Part shown: in pieces, positions 30,983 to 41,836 of the stretch
Numbering within the stretch: position 1 is the first letter of the stretch
How the letters are laid out: every line of letters begins with the position of its first letter
From: Burkholderiaceae bacterium
GTDB taxonomy: Bacteria; Pseudomonadota; Gammaproteobacteria; Burkholderiales; Burkholderiaceae
Assembly (NCBI GenBank): GCA_021166835.1
Contig: JAJPEN010000016.1
Location: 1 to 45,077, forward strand
Direction of reading: 5' to 3'
Length of the DNA: 45,077 nucleotides
Program-made: the position numbers and the translations under genes
Notes under the pieces: generated by a model
Databases searched by the model: none
The model's input: only the letters and a program-made list of their open reading frames with translations
Told to the model about the DNA's origin: nothing

Positions 30983-32061
30983 GCGTCGAATCTCCGCATC
31001 GCGAGACCGGCGGCCACGAGCAGCGCCGGCGCATCGGCGCGCAGCTGCCGGTCGCGGACGGCGTCGGACACCTCCATCCCCTGGAACGGACTGAGGATCT
31101 CGGTGGGAACCTGGGTGCGCTGCATCACCGCGTCGGCCAGCCCCGGTACGACCGAAGATCCGCCGGCGAGATAGATCTGGTCGACCCGCGTATACGGCGT
31201 CGACGTGAAGAAGAACTGCAGCGCGCGCGCGATGTCGGTGGCGCCCTGCTCGATGAACGGCTGCAGCAGGTCGCGCTGGTAGTTGTCGGGCAGGTCGCCG
31301 GTGCGCTTCTTGAGCTCCGCCTCTTCCGGCGTGAGCCCGTACAGGCGAACGAGGTCCTGCGTGAGCTGCTGCCCGCCGAAGGTCTGCTCGCGTTCGAACA
31401 CCGTCTGCTCGTTGAGCACGACGGCGAGCGAAGTCGTCGTCTGCCCGATCGAGAACACGGCGATGATCTGGCCCTGGCCGTTGTTCGGCAGGAACCGGGT
31501 GACGTGGTCCACCGCCGAGCGAAGCGCATAGCTCTCGACGTCGACCACCACCGGGCGCAGCCCCGCCATCTCGGCGACGGCCACGCGATCGTCTACCTTC
31601 TCCTTGCGCGACGCCGCCAGCAGGACCTCGATCTCTTCCTCGGATCCCTTGGCCGGACCGAGCAGCTGGAAATCGAGGTTCACCTCCTCGATCGGAAACG
31701 GAATGTACTGGCTCGCCTCGGCCTCGACCTGCACCTCGTAGTCTTCTTCGCGCAGGCCGGCGGGAACCAGGATCTTCTTGGTGATGACCGAGCCTGCGGG
31801 CAGCGCCAGCGCGGCCTCGCGCGCCCGAGTGTTGCACTTGCGCAGCGCGCGCGTCAGCGCCTCCGCCACCGCCTCGGGCTTCTCGATGTTGCCGTCGACG
31901 ATCGCGCCGCGCTCGATCGGCTCGATCGCATAGCGCTCGAGCCGCATCGGCGTGCGCTGGCCCTTCGCCAGCTCGACCACCTTCACGCTGGAGCCGCTCA
32001 GGTCGATGCCGACGAGCGGCGGGGATGTTCGGCCAAACAGACTAGCAAGCGCTATCGCCAT
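30979..32061 (-). CDS. pilM: Type IV pilus assembly ATPase-like protein PilM
   Basis: This cytoplasmic actin-like (FtsA/SHS2-type) protein has 360 residues and anchors the PilNO alignment complex to the pilus motor. The ATP-binding motifs are visible: LVGIDLSGSSVKVVEL (phosphate 1, about residues 16-31), VFSIGQTTTSLAVV (phosphate 2) and IYLAGGSSVVPGL (adenosine site). The middle QVEAEASQYIPFPIEEVNLD stretch is the family signature. It is the first gene of pilMNOPQ and is divergent from ponA, with 277 bp between starts. The start follows an AT-rich leader; the ribosome-binding site is weak (GAGACTCCC). Confidence 0.95.
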   Translation of the reverse strand: MAIALASLFGRTSPPLVGIDLSGSSVKVVELAKGQRTPMRLERYAIEPIERGAIVDGNIEKPEAVAEALTRALRKCNTRAREAALALPAGSVITKKILVPAGLREEDYEVQVEAEASQYIPFPIEEVNLDFQLLGPAKGSEEEIEVLLAASRKEKVDDRVAVAEMAGLRPVVVDVESYALRSAVDHVTRFLPNNGQGQIIAVFSIGQTTTSLAVVLNEQTVFEREQTFGGQQLTQDLVRLYGLTPEEAELKKRTGDLPDNYQRDLLQPFIEQGATDIARALQFFFTSTPYTRVDQIYLAGGSSVVPGLADAVMQRTQVPTEILSPFQGMEVSDAVRDRQLRADAPALLVAAGLAMRRFDA

Positions 32062-32128
32062 CGGGAGTCTCGATGAAAAAGTCCCGTAAACTTAAGGACT
32101 TGCGTTTGTTTTTTAACAACCGCTCGCG

Positions 32129-32158
32129 ATGCTAGCGACGAGCTCGATTTACTGTAAA
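32129..32158 (-). promoter_or_regulatory. Candidate sigma-70 promoter of pilMNOPQ
   Basis: On the minus strand, TTTACA (complement of 32153-32158, 5 of 6 to TTGACA) and TAGCAT (complement of 32129-32134, 4 of 6 to TATAAT) are 18 bp apart. Transcription would begin near 32122, giving a leader of about 60 bases. Confidence 0.45.
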
Positions 32159-32299
32159 GCGTTTTGTGCGGTAGTTCGCAGCGCGTCGCGACCATCGGTC
32201 GTACGCCACCGACCACTGGGCCGCGCCTGTGCAGGGGCGCCGATCGACGGCAGCGCGAACGCCGCGTGCGGCGCATCGCCGCCGTCGCCGGGCGATCCG

Positions 32300-32305
32300 T
32301 ATAAA
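32300..32305 (+). promoter_or_regulatory. Candidate -10 element of ponA
   Basis: TATAAA at 32300-32305 (5 of 6 to TATAAT) stands alone in GC-rich sequence 33 bp before the ponA ATG. No good -35 hexamer is found 16-18 bp upstream, so an activator or an extended contact may be needed. Confidence 0.4.
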
Positions 32306-32338
32306 ATCCGCAACAGTCCCAGCGGGGTACGCCCGTAA

Positions 32339-34684
32339 ATGCCCGCACGCAACGCCCGAAAGCCCCGCTCGAAGCCGTCTCCGAAGAAGTCGCTGTGGTT
32401 GCGGGTGTCGATCGCGGCGCTGGCGATTCCGGTGGCGCTCGCCGTCTGCGGCGCGCTGCTCGGCGCCTTCGCGCTGCTGATGCTCAACGACCGGCTGCCG
32501 TCGCTCGACGCGATGCTCGACTACCGGCCGCGCATCCCGCTGCGCGTATACACCGCAGACGGCAAGCTGATCGGCGAGTTCGGCGAGGAGCGGCGCACCT
32601 TCGTGCACATCGAGGACGTGCCGCAGGTGATGAAGAACGCGGTGCTCGCCGCCGAGGACACGCGTTTCTTCGAGCACATCGGCGTCGACCCGGTGGGCGT
32701 GGCGCGGGCCGCCGTCACCAACCTGTTCGCCGGCGGCAAGGAGCAGGGCGCGAGCACGATCACGATGCAGCTCGCGCGCGAGTTCTTCCTGTCGAACGAG
32801 CGCACCTACACGCGCAAGATCGTCGAGATCCTGCTCGCGCTGCGCATCGAGGACACGCTGAGCAAGGAACAGATCTTCGAGCTGTACCTGAACCAGATCT
32901 ACCTGGGCAAGCGCTCCTACGGCTTCGCCGCGGCGGCGCGCACCTACTTCGACAAGCCGCTGGCGCAGCTGAGCGCGGCCGAGGCAGCGGTGCTCGCCGG
33001 GCTGCCGAAAGCGCCGTCGCGCTTCAACCCGATGGTCAATCCGGCGCGCGCGATCGAGCGCCAGCGCTACATCCTGGGGCGCATGCGCGAGGCGGGCTTC
33101 CTCACGCAGGCCGAATACCAGGCGGCGATGACCGAGCGCCTGGTGTTCTCGCCGCCGCGCGCCGACTACCCGGTGCAGGCGCCGTACGTGGCCGAACTCG
33201 CCCGTCAGCTCGCCTTCGACCTGTACCACGAAGACATCTATTCGGCCGGCTTGAAGATCTACACGACGATCGATCCGGTGCACCAGGCGGCGGCCAACGC
33301 GGCGCTCGAAAAAGGCGTCGTCGACTACGACCGCCGCCACGGCTTTCGCGGTCCCGAACGCACGATCGCGCTGCCCGACGATCCGCACGCGGCCGACGAG
33401 GCGATCGACGCGGCGCTCGACGACGACGCCGACATCGGCAACTTCCTGTCGGCGGTGGTGCTCGAGGCCGATCCGAAGCGCGTCGTCGTCTCGCGCGGCG
33501 ACGGCAAGCCGATCGAGATCACCGGCAACGGGCTGAAGTTCGTCGCGTCCGCGCTCGGCCCGCGCGCCAGCGCGTCGAGGCGCCTCGCGCGCGGCTCGGT
33601 CATCCGCATCTCGCGCGACGACGGCGGCAGCTACCAGATATCGCAACTGCCGGAGGTGCAGGCGGCCTTCGTGTCGATGGACACGCACGACGGCGCGGTG
33701 CGCGCTCTGGTCGGCGGCTTCGACTTCGAGCGCAACCGCTTCAACCGCGTCGTGCAGGCCTGGCGCCAGCCCGGTTCGAGCTTCAAGCCGTTCATCTACT
33801 CGGCATCGCTCGAGAAGGGCTTCATGACGTCGACCATCGTCAACGACGCGCCGGTGCTGATCGACCCCGCGCGCACCGGCGGCCAGCTGTGGGACCCGAA
33901 GAACTACGACGGCAAGTACGAGGGCCCGATGCCGCTGCACACGGCGCTGGCCAAGTCGAAGAACATGGTGTCGGTGCGCATCCTCGACGCGATCGGCCCG
34001 CAGTACGCGCAGGACTACGTCTCGCGCTTCGGCTTCGACCCCGAACGGCATCCCGCCTACCTCACGATGGCGCTCGGCGCGGGCTCGGTCACCCCGTGGC
34101 GGATGGTTGGGGCGATCTCGGTGTTCGCCAACGGCGGCTACCGCGTCGAGCCCTACCTGATCTCGCGGATCACCGACAGCAACGGGCGGCTGCTGGCCAG
34201 CGCGAAGCCCGATCGCGCGGACGACGAAGCGGTGCGCGTGATCGACGAGCGCAACGCGTTCCTGATGGATTCGATGCTGCGCGACGTCGTGCGCATCGGC
34301 ACCGCCACCCGCGCGAAGACGCTCAAGCGCAACGACCTCGCCGGCAAGACCGGCACGACGAACGATTCGGTGGACGCCTGGTTCGCCGGCTACCAGCCGT
34401 CGCTCGCCGCGGTCGCCTGGGTGGGCTTCGACCAGCCGCGCAAGCTCGGCGATCGCGAAACCGGCGGCGGACTCGCCCTGCCGATCTGGATCGACTACAT
34501 GGCCGTGGCGCTGAAAGGCGTCGCCGAGGAGCCGAGGCGCGAACCCGAGGGCGTGGTGCGCATCGACGGCCAGTACTACCTGTCGGAGACGCGTCCGGGA
34601 CAGGGAATCGCTTCGCTCGGCGTCGCCGAGGAGGGCGTTGCCTCCGGCGCCGAGGCCGACCGCATCCGCGACCAGGTGTTCTGA
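32339..34684 (+). CDS. ponA: Penicillin-binding protein 1A (bifunctional class A PBP)
   Basis: This inner-membrane enzyme polymerises and cross-links peptidoglycan. The 781-residue protein has a basic N-terminus, one membrane helix (IAALAIPVALAVCGALLGAF), and a glycosyltransferase domain with catalytic Glu in AVLAAEDTRFFEHIGVD and blocks GGKEQGASTITMQLARE and EIFELYLNQIYLGKRSYGFA. It also has an OB/PBP1A linker (about 330-430) and a transpeptidase domain. The latter carries SxxK in WRQPGSSFKPFIYSASLEKG, SxN in LAKSKNMVSVRI and KTGT in DLAGKTGTTNDSVDAWF. The beta-lactam-binding serine is in GSSFK. Divergent from pilM, an arrangement common in proteobacteria; lptM starts 2 bp after its stop. 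Confidence 0.96.
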   Translation: MPARNARKPRSKPSPKKSLWLRVSIAALAIPVALAVCGALLGAFALLMLNDRLPSLDAMLDYRPRIPLRVYTADGKLIGEFGEERRTFVHIEDVPQVMKNAVLAAEDTRFFEHIGVDPVGVARAAVTNLFAGGKEQGASTITMQLAREFFLSNERTYTRKIVEILLALRIEDTLSKEQIFELYLNQIYLGKRSYGFAAAARTYFDKPLAQLSAAEAAVLAGLPKAPSRFNPMVNPARAIERQRYILGRMREAGFLTQAEYQAAMTERLVFSPPRADYPVQAPYVAELARQLAFDLYHEDIYSAGLKIYTTIDPVHQAAANAALEKGVVDYDRRHGFRGPERTIALPDDPHAADEAIDAALDDDADIGNFLSAVVLEADPKRVVVSRGDGKPIEITGNGLKFVASALGPRASASRRLARGSVIRISRDDGGSYQISQLPEVQAAFVSMDTHDGAVRALVGGFDFERNRFNRVVQAWRQPGSSFKPFIYSASLEKGFMTSTIVNDAPVLIDPARTGGQLWDPKNYDGKYEGPMPLHTALAKSKNMVSVRILDAIGPQYAQDYVSRFGFDPERHPAYLTMALGAGSVTPWRMVGAISVFANGGYRVEPYLISRITDSNGRLLASAKPDRADDEAVRVIDERNAFLMDSMLRDVVRIGTATRAKTLKRNDLAGKTGTTNDSVDAWFAGYQPSLAAVAWVGFDQPRKLGDRETGGGLALPIWIDYMAVALKGVAEEPRREPEGVVRIDGQYYLSETRPGQGIASLGVAEEGVASGAEADRIRDQVF

Positions 34685-34686
34685 GC

Positions 34687-34899
34687 TTGCGCCCGCGCCT
34701 CCGTCCCCCGCCCGCGGCGCCCGCGACCAGCGCTCGTCGAGGCGCGCTCCTGGCGGTCGTCGCGTCGCTGCTCGTCGCCGGCTGCGGCCAGCGCGGTCCG
34801 CTCTACCTTCCCGAGAACGCGCCGCCGCCCCGCCGCAGGCGCGCGAACTCGCAACCGGCGCCCGCGTCGTCGCCCACACAGGCGGATCCGCAACGATGA
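34687..34899 (+). CDS. lptM: LPS translocon maturation chaperone-like small lipoprotein LptM (YifL family)
   Basis: This is a very short lipoprotein (70 residues if the TTG at 34687 is the start; no ATG or GTG is available). The basic N-terminal region RPRLRPPPAAPATSARRG precedes a hydrophobic core (ALLAVVASLL), the lipobox VAGC and the signature GCGQRGPLYLPE that defines the family. The remainder is Pro/Arg/Ser-rich. In E. coli LptM assists oxidative maturation of the LptD translocon. It begins just after the ponA stop and overlaps lysA by 4 bp (ATGA), the usual lptM-lysA pairing in betaproteobacteria. Confidence 0.85.
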   Translation: MRPRLRPPPAAPATSARRGALLAVVASLLVAGCGQRGPLYLPENAPPPRRRRANSQPAPASSPTQADPQR

Positions 34900-36164
34900 C
34901 CACCGACTCTCCGTTCCGCTACCGCAACGGCTCGCTCTTCGTCGAGGAGGTCGAGCTGGCGGCGATCGCGCGCGAGCACGGAACCCCCGCCTACGTCTAC
35001 TCGCGCGCCGCGATCGAAGCGGCCTTCGCATCCTTCGTGCGCGCCTCCGGCGATCGCGACGTGCTCGTCTGCTATGCGCTGAAGGCGAACTCGAACCTCG
35101 CGATCGTCGAACTGCTCGCGCGCGCGGGCGCCGGCTTCGACATCGTCTCCGCCGGCGAACTGCAACGCGTGATCGCCGCCGGCGGCGATCCGTCGAAGGT
35201 GCTGTTCTCCGGCGTCGGCAAGAGCGAGGCGGAGATGCGGCTCGCGCTCGACGCGGGCGTGCGCTGCTTCAACATCGAGTCGGAAAGCGAACTGCTGCGG
35301 CTCGATCGCGTCGCCGCTTCGATGAAGCGGCGCGCGCCGATCTCGCTGCGCGTGAATCCCGACGTCGACGCCGGCACGCATCCGTACATCTCCACCGGAC
35401 TGCGCGAGAACAAGTTCGGCATCGCGCACGACGACGCGCTCGCGGTCTACCGGCGCGCGGCGGCGCTGCCGAACCTCGAGATCGTCGGAATCGACTGCCA
35501 CATCGGTTCGCAGATCACGTCGGTGGAGCCGTATCTTGCGGCAGCCGACAAGGTGCTCGAACTGGTCGACGCGCTGCACGCCGAGGGAATCGAACTGCGC
35601 CACCTCGATTTCGGCGGCGGCCTGGGCATCCGCTATCGCGACGAGGATCCGCCGTCGGCACAGGCGCTGCTCGACGCGCTGTTCCGCCGGCTCGACCGCC
35701 ATCCGCGCGGGCGACGCTACGGCGTGTTCTTCGAATTCGGCCGCTCGATCGTCGGCAACGCCGGCGTGCTGCTCACGCGCGTGGAGTACCTGAAGCGCAA
35801 CGGCGAGCGCCGATTCGCGATCGTCGACGCGGCGATGAACGACCTGATGCGTCCGGCGCTGTACGACGCGTACCACGGCGTGCTGCCGCTGCGGCAGCGC
35901 GACGACGTAGAAGCGCAGCGCTACGACGTGGTGGGCCCGGTCTGCGAGTCGGGCGACTGGCTCGCACGCGAGCGGTCGCTTGCGATCGCCGAAGGCGACC
36001 TGCTCGCGATCGCGTCGGCCGGCGCCTACGGCATGGCGATGGCGTCGAACTACAACACGCGACCGCGCGCGGTCGAGCTGCTGGTCGACGGCGCGCAGGC
36101 GCACGTCGTGCGCGAACGGGAAAGCGTCGAGTCGCTATTCGCGCTCGAGCGGCGCCTGCCGTAG
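34896..36164 (+). CDS. lysA: Diaminopimelate decarboxylase
   Basis: LysA makes L-lysine from meso-diaminopimelate using pyridoxal phosphate. The 422-residue protein has the alanine-racemase-like barrel with the PLP lysine in CYALKANSNLAI (K63), the phosphate loop HLDFGGGLGIRYRDEDPP, LRENKFGIAHDDA, HIGSQITSVEPY and the C-terminal VGPVCESGDWLARER (catalytic Cys of the dimer partner) with ASAGAYGMAMASNYNTRPR. The normally conserved EPGRS motif reads EFGRS here (residues 280-284, codons GAA TTC GGC CGC TCG). The ATG overlaps lptM. The 3' end overlaps msrQ by 30 bp tail to tail. Confidence 0.95.
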   Translation: MTTDSPFRYRNGSLFVEEVELAAIAREHGTPAYVYSRAAIEAAFASFVRASGDRDVLVCYALKANSNLAIVELLARAGAGFDIVSAGELQRVIAAGGDPSKVLFSGVGKSEAEMRLALDAGVRCFNIESESELLRLDRVAASMKRRAPISLRVNPDVDAGTHPYISTGLRENKFGIAHDDALAVYRRAAALPNLEIVGIDCHIGSQITSVEPYLAAADKVLELVDALHAEGIELRHLDFGGGLGIRYRDEDPPSAQALLDALFRRLDRHPRGRRYGVFFEFGRSIVGNAGVLLTRVEYLKRNGERRFAIVDAAMNDLMRPALYDAYHGVLPLRQRDDVEAQRYDVVGPVCESGDWLARERSLAIAEGDLLAIASAGAYGMAMASNYNTRPRAVELLVDGAQAHVVRERESVESLFALERRLP

Positions 36165-36845
36165 CGTCGGCCCCCGCAGCGGCGCGCCGCCGGCGGCAGC
36201 GGGGCGCGCCCCGCCCGGCATAGTCCGCGCGGCCTGCGCAGAGCGCCTGGAACGCGCGGGCGGACTGGCCCAGTGCCACGCCAGGCGCACCGCGAGAAGC
36301 CCGGCCACGACGAGCGCCCAGGCGAGCGGCGCCGAGAAATCGTTCTTGCCGGCCTTGTGCCACCAGTAGTGCAGCACCGCGAGCACGGCGATCGCGTAGA
36401 CGAGGCGGTGCAGTTCCTGCCAGCGGCGCCCGAGCCGCCGCATCATCGCGTTCGTCGAGGTCGCGGCCAGCGGGATCAGCAGCACGAAGGCGACCACCCC
36501 CACGGTGATGAACGGGCGCTCGAGCACGTCGTCGACGATCGCGTTCCAGTCGAACCACTGGTCGAGCCAGGCGTACGCCAGCAGGTGCAGGCACGCATAG
36601 AAGAACGCGAACAGCCCGAGCATCCGGCGCAGCCGCATCAGCCAGCTCCAGCCGAACAGCCGGCGCAGCGGCGTCACCGCGAGCGTGATGCACAGCATCG
36701 CCAGCGCCCACGTGCCGGTGGAGCGCTGCACGAATTCGACCGGGTTGGCGCTGAGCGAGTCGAGCGCGCCCAGCACGACGAGCCGCGCGAGCGGCACGAG
36801 CGCGAGGGCGAACACGAGCGCGCGCAGCGCGCGCGGCGAGCGCAT
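36135..36845 (-). CDS. msrQ: Haem-binding membrane subunit MsrQ of the periplasmic methionine sulfoxide reductase
   Basis: MsrQ carries electrons from the quinone pool or cytosolic flavin to MsrP. The 236-residue protein has about six helices with haem-ligand histidines in FFYACLHLLAYAWLDQW, RRWQELHRLVYAIAVLAVLH and YWWHKAG. The block GTWALAMLCITLAVTPLRRL is typical of the family. A Pro/Ala/Arg-rich extension of about 40 residues follows the last helix, and its 3' end overlaps lysA by 30 bp on the other strand. The ATG at 36845 directly follows the msrP stop (36846-36848). Confidence 0.93.
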   Translation of the reverse strand: MRSPRALRALVFALALVPLARLVVLGALDSLSANPVEFVQRSTGTWALAMLCITLAVTPLRRLFGWSWLMRLRRMLGLFAFFYACLHLLAYAWLDQWFDWNAIVDDVLERPFITVGVVAFVLLIPLAATSTNAMMRRLGRRWQELHRLVYAIAVLAVLHYWWHKAGKNDFSAPLAWALVVAGLLAVRLAWHWASPPARSRRSAQAARTMPGGARPAAAGGAPLRGPTLRQAPLERE

Positions 36846-37838
36846 TCAGAACTCCCTGCGCAGGTCCATCCCCGCATACAGCGAAGCGACCTGCTCGCCG
36901 TAGCCGTTGAACATGCGCGTCGGCTGGCGCCGCACGAACAGCCCGCCCTCGCCGATCCTGCGCTCGGTCGCCTGCGACCAGCGCGGATGATCGACTTCCG
37001 GATTCACGTTCGCGTAGAAGCCGTATTCGTTCGGCGCCGCCCGGTGCCAGCTGGTGAGCGGCTGGCGCTCGACGAAGCGGATCGCCACCAGCGACTTCGC
37101 GCTCTTGAAGCCGTACTTCCACGGCACGACGACGCGCATCGGCGCGCCGTTCTGCGGCGGCAGCACATCGCCGTAGAGCCCGAAGGTCAGCAGCGTCAGC
37201 GGATGCGCAGCCTCGTCGATGCGCAAGCCCTCGGTGTACGGCCACGCGAGCACCATCGAGCGCACGCCCGGCATCTGCTTCGGGTCGGCCAGCGTGACGA
37301 ACTCGACGAACTTCGCAGCGCCGGTGGGCTCGACGCGTTTCATCAGTTCCGAGAACGAGTACCCGATCCACGGAATGACCATCGACCAGCCCTCGACGCA
37401 ACGCAGCCGGTAGATGCGTTCCTCGAGCGGCGCGAGGCGGCGCAAGTCGTCGACGTCGAAGCGCCCGGGCTTCGCCACCTCGCCCTCGATCGCAACGGTC
37501 CAGGGTCGTACGCGCAATGATTTCGCATAGCGCTCCGGGTCCGATTTGTCGGTGCCGAACTCGTAGAAGTTGTTGTAGCCGGTGACGTCCTCCCGGGGCG
37601 TCGGGCGCTCCATCGTCGACAGCACGCTCGGCTTCGCGTCGAGCTTCGCGTCGGCCGGGCCGCTAGCGGCCTGCGTCGCAGCCGCCGCCGGCGTCGCGGC
37701 CGACGCGACGAGCGGCGTCAGCGCCGCGCCGACGGCAGCGCCGAGCAGCGCCCGCCGCTCGCGCAGGCGCTCCCAGGACTCACGGGGAGTGATCTCGCCG
37801 GGCCGTGGATCGGCCGGGTCGGAAATTCGGATCGGCAT
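36846..37838 (-). CDS. msrP: Protein-methionine-sulfoxide reductase catalytic subunit MsrP
   Basis: This periplasmic molybdopterin enzyme repairs oxidised methionines in envelope proteins. The 330-residue precursor has a Tat-type leader ([22 protein letters not shown]). The mature protein shows the family stretch [20 protein letters not shown], the Mo-coordinating cysteine in [40 protein letters not shown] and [18 protein letters not shown]. The Ala-rich linker after the leader is longer than usual. It is upstream of and contiguous with msrQ. A cytochrome c4 gene lies 126 bp upstream on the same strand. Confidence 0.95.
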   Translation of the reverse strand: MPIRISDPADPRPGEITPRESWERLRERRALLGAAVGAALTPLVASAATPAAAATQAASGPADAKLDAKPSVLSTMERPTPREDVTGYNNFYEFGTDKSDPERYAKSLRVRPWTVAIEGEVAKPGRFDVDDLRRLAPLEERIYRLRCVEGWSMVIPWIGYSFSELMKRVEPTGAAKFVEFVTLADPKQMPGVRSMVLAWPYTEGLRIDEAAHPLTLLTFGLYGDVLPPQNGAPMRVVVPWKYGFKSAKSLVAIRFVERQPLTSWHRAAPNEYGFYANVNPEVDHPRWSQATERRIGEGGLFVRRQPTRMFNGYGEQVASLYAGMDLRREF

Positions 37839-37964
37839 GGCCGCCTCCGCAAAACGCTCAGGATACGGCGCCTGCGAAAGCGACCTGTGCAGCAGCCTTC
37901 GACGCGACGCGGTCGTCGACCTGATTGTCGACCCTGTAGTTGTCGACCGCGCCGCGGCAATCGA
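37839..37964. repeat. 126-bp gap with three GTCGAC repeats
   Basis: GTCGAC occurs at 37915-37920, 37927-37932 and 37942-37947; the last two share TGTCGACC. No promoter or terminator is evident. In several Burkholderiales I recall resB and ccsA lying at this position between cytochrome c4 and msrP; here nothing remains of them. Confidence 0.5.
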
Positions 37965-40386
<2,422 letters not shown>

Positions 40387-40402
40387 CGCGGTCGGCGCAG
40401 CG

Positions 40403-41476
40403 ATGGAACTCGTCGTCGTCGGCGCCGAAGGCGCCTCGGTCGTCGAATCGATCGACGCGCTGCCCGACGTCGGCTTCGTCTGGTGCGATTGCGTCTACTC
40501 CGACGGCCCCGTCTGGACGGCGCCGGTGCAGCGGCTCACCGGCATCCACGTGCTCGACGAGCACCTGCGCGACGCCGAGAACGTCGCCCATCCGTCGTCC
40601 TTCGATTCGACGAACGACTACGAGATCATCGTCTTTCGCGGCCTGGCGCTGCGCGTGGAGGCGCTCGACGCGTCCGACGTCATCCACGTGAAGACGCGCC
40701 CGGTGGTGTTCTTCCTGTTCCCTCGCGTGCTCGTCACCGTGCGGGCGCCCGACAGCCGGCTGATGGCGAGCACGCGCACCCGCCTGATGAGCGCCGCCGG
40801 ACGCGCACGGCTGCCTACGCAGCCCGAGGAGCTGATGCTGCGCATCCTCAATGCGATGGTCGATCGTTACCTCGAATTGCGCCAGCCGCTGTCGGCGCAG
40901 CTCGACCGCTGGCAGCGCCAGCTGCTCGACACGCGCCGGCCGTTCAACGACTGGTACTCGCTGCTCGAGGCGCGGCGCGAGGTGCGCCGCCTCGAGGACC
41001 TGTGCGAGGAGCAGCTCGACGCGCTCCAGGAGTGGCGCGACGAACGCCTGGAGCACAGCGACGGCGGCGGCCTGAGCGAAGTGCTGCTCGTGCGCACGAG
41101 CGACATCGTCGAGCACATCCACCGCGTGCGCGGCCATGCCCAGCGGCTCGAATCGTCGCTCGAGAACGCCGTGCAGCTGCATTTCTCGGCCACCGCGTAC
41201 CGCACGAACGAGATCGTGCGCGCGCTCACGGCCATCACGGCCGTGTTCATGCCGCTGACGCTGATCACCGGGATCTTCGGGATGAACTTCGAGTACATCC
41301 CGTGGCTGCACTCGCGCGCCGGCTTCTGGTGGACGATGGGCGCGATGCTCGCACTCGGCGTGCTGATGCTGCTGTTCCTGCGCGCGCGCGAAGTGCTGTC
41401 GGCGTCGGCGCTGCTCGGCAACCGTTCGGCGCGCAGACGGCGGCGGCGCAAGGACGCGTCGAGCGTCTACGACTAG
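40403..41476 (+). CDS. corA: CorA-family divalent cation transporter
   Basis: This 357-residue protein has a large cytoplasmic N-terminal domain (alpha/beta, then long helices about 130-285). Two C-terminal membrane helices (TAITAVFMPLTLITGIFGMN and GFWWTMGAMLALGVLMLLFL) are linked by the GMN signature (FGMNFEYIP), followed by a basic tail RRRRRRK. This is the CorA/ZntB fold that takes up Mg2+, Co2+ or Ni2+, or moves Zn2+. Metal choice cannot be told from sequence. The ATG at 40403 lies 16 bp after hemB, so the three plus-strand genes engB-hemB-corA probably form one unit. Mg supply beside a Mg-type HemB is suggestive only. It is convergent with cutA (10 bp). Confidence 0.9.
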   Translation: MELVVVGAEGASVVESIDALPDVGFVWCDCVYSDGPVWTAPVQRLTGIHVLDEHLRDAENVAHPSSFDSTNDYEIIVFRGLALRVEALDASDVIHVKTRPVVFFLFPRVLVTVRAPDSRLMASTRTRLMSAAGRARLPTQPEELMLRILNAMVDRYLELRQPLSAQLDRWQRQLLDTRRPFNDWYSLLEARREVRRLEDLCEEQLDALQEWRDERLEHSDGGGLSEVLLVRTSDIVEHIHRVRGHAQRLESSLENAVQLHFSATAYRTNEIVRALTAITAVFMPLTLITGIFGMNFEYIPWLHSRAGFWWTMGAMLALGVLMLLFLRAREVLSASALLGNRSARRRRRRKDASSVYD

Positions 41477-41486
41477 GAGTCCTCGA

Positions 41487-41831
41487 TCAGGAACCTGCGC
41501 CGGCCGCCGTCTCGCCGGCTGCCCACTGCGCATACGCCGGCCAGACCTGCTCGGGCACGAGCGTCACGATCTCCGGCACGTCGTACGGATGCAGCTCGGC
41601 GAGCCGGCGCACGCATTCGTCGTGGCGCGCGCGCGTCGTCTTCACCAGCAGCGTGATCTCGTCGGCGGTCTCGATGGCGCCCTGCCATCGATAGACCGAG
41701 CGACAGGCGGCGAAGACGTTGACGCAGGCCGCCAGGCGCTCGTCAACGAGCGCGTGTGCGATCTGCGCGGCTACCCTCTCGTCGGGAACGTTGGAGAGGA
41801 CGAGCCGCAGTTCGATGTCGGTACCGGGCAC
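41487..41831 (-). CDS. cutA: Divalent-cation tolerance protein CutA
   Basis: This small trimeric PII-like protein binds divalent metals. About 114 residues contain LRLVLSNVPDERVAAQIAHA, VDERLAACVNVFAACRSVYR, the WQGAIETADEITLLVKTT core and ELHPYDVPEIVTLVPEQVWP with YAQW after it; the HPYDVPEI block is diagnostic. No ATG exists in frame. I place the start at GTG 41831, 5-6 bases after GAGGTG. GTG at 41840, overlapping the permease stop as GTGA, is an alternative adding three residues. It is the last gene of the run rpoA-rplQ-ABC-cutA; in several Burkholderiales cutA follows rplQ directly. Confidence 0.93.
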   Translation of the reverse strand: MPGTDIELRLVLSNVPDERVAAQIAHALVDERLAACVNVFAACRSVYRWQGAIETADEITLLVKTTRARHDECVRRLAELHPYDVPEIVTLVPEQVWPAYAQWAAGETAAGAGS

Positions 41832-41836
41832 GGCAT

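Larger units (their letters stand above)
32062..32338. other. Divergent intergenic region pilM/ponA
   Basis: These 277 bp hold a candidate pilM promoter and a candidate ponA -10 element (listed separately). The pilM leader (32062-32122) is unusually AT-rich for this genome, with runs AAAAAACAAA and CTTAAGTTTAC. On the minus strand it can form a weak 6-bp hairpin (AAGTCC/GGACTT) followed by TTTC just before pilM. The ponA side is GC-rich without clear repeats. Confidence 0.5.

Noticed and set aside
32132..34903. 923-codon open frame antisense to ponA
   Set aside because: Same compositional artefact; ponA on the plus strand has all catalytic motifs.
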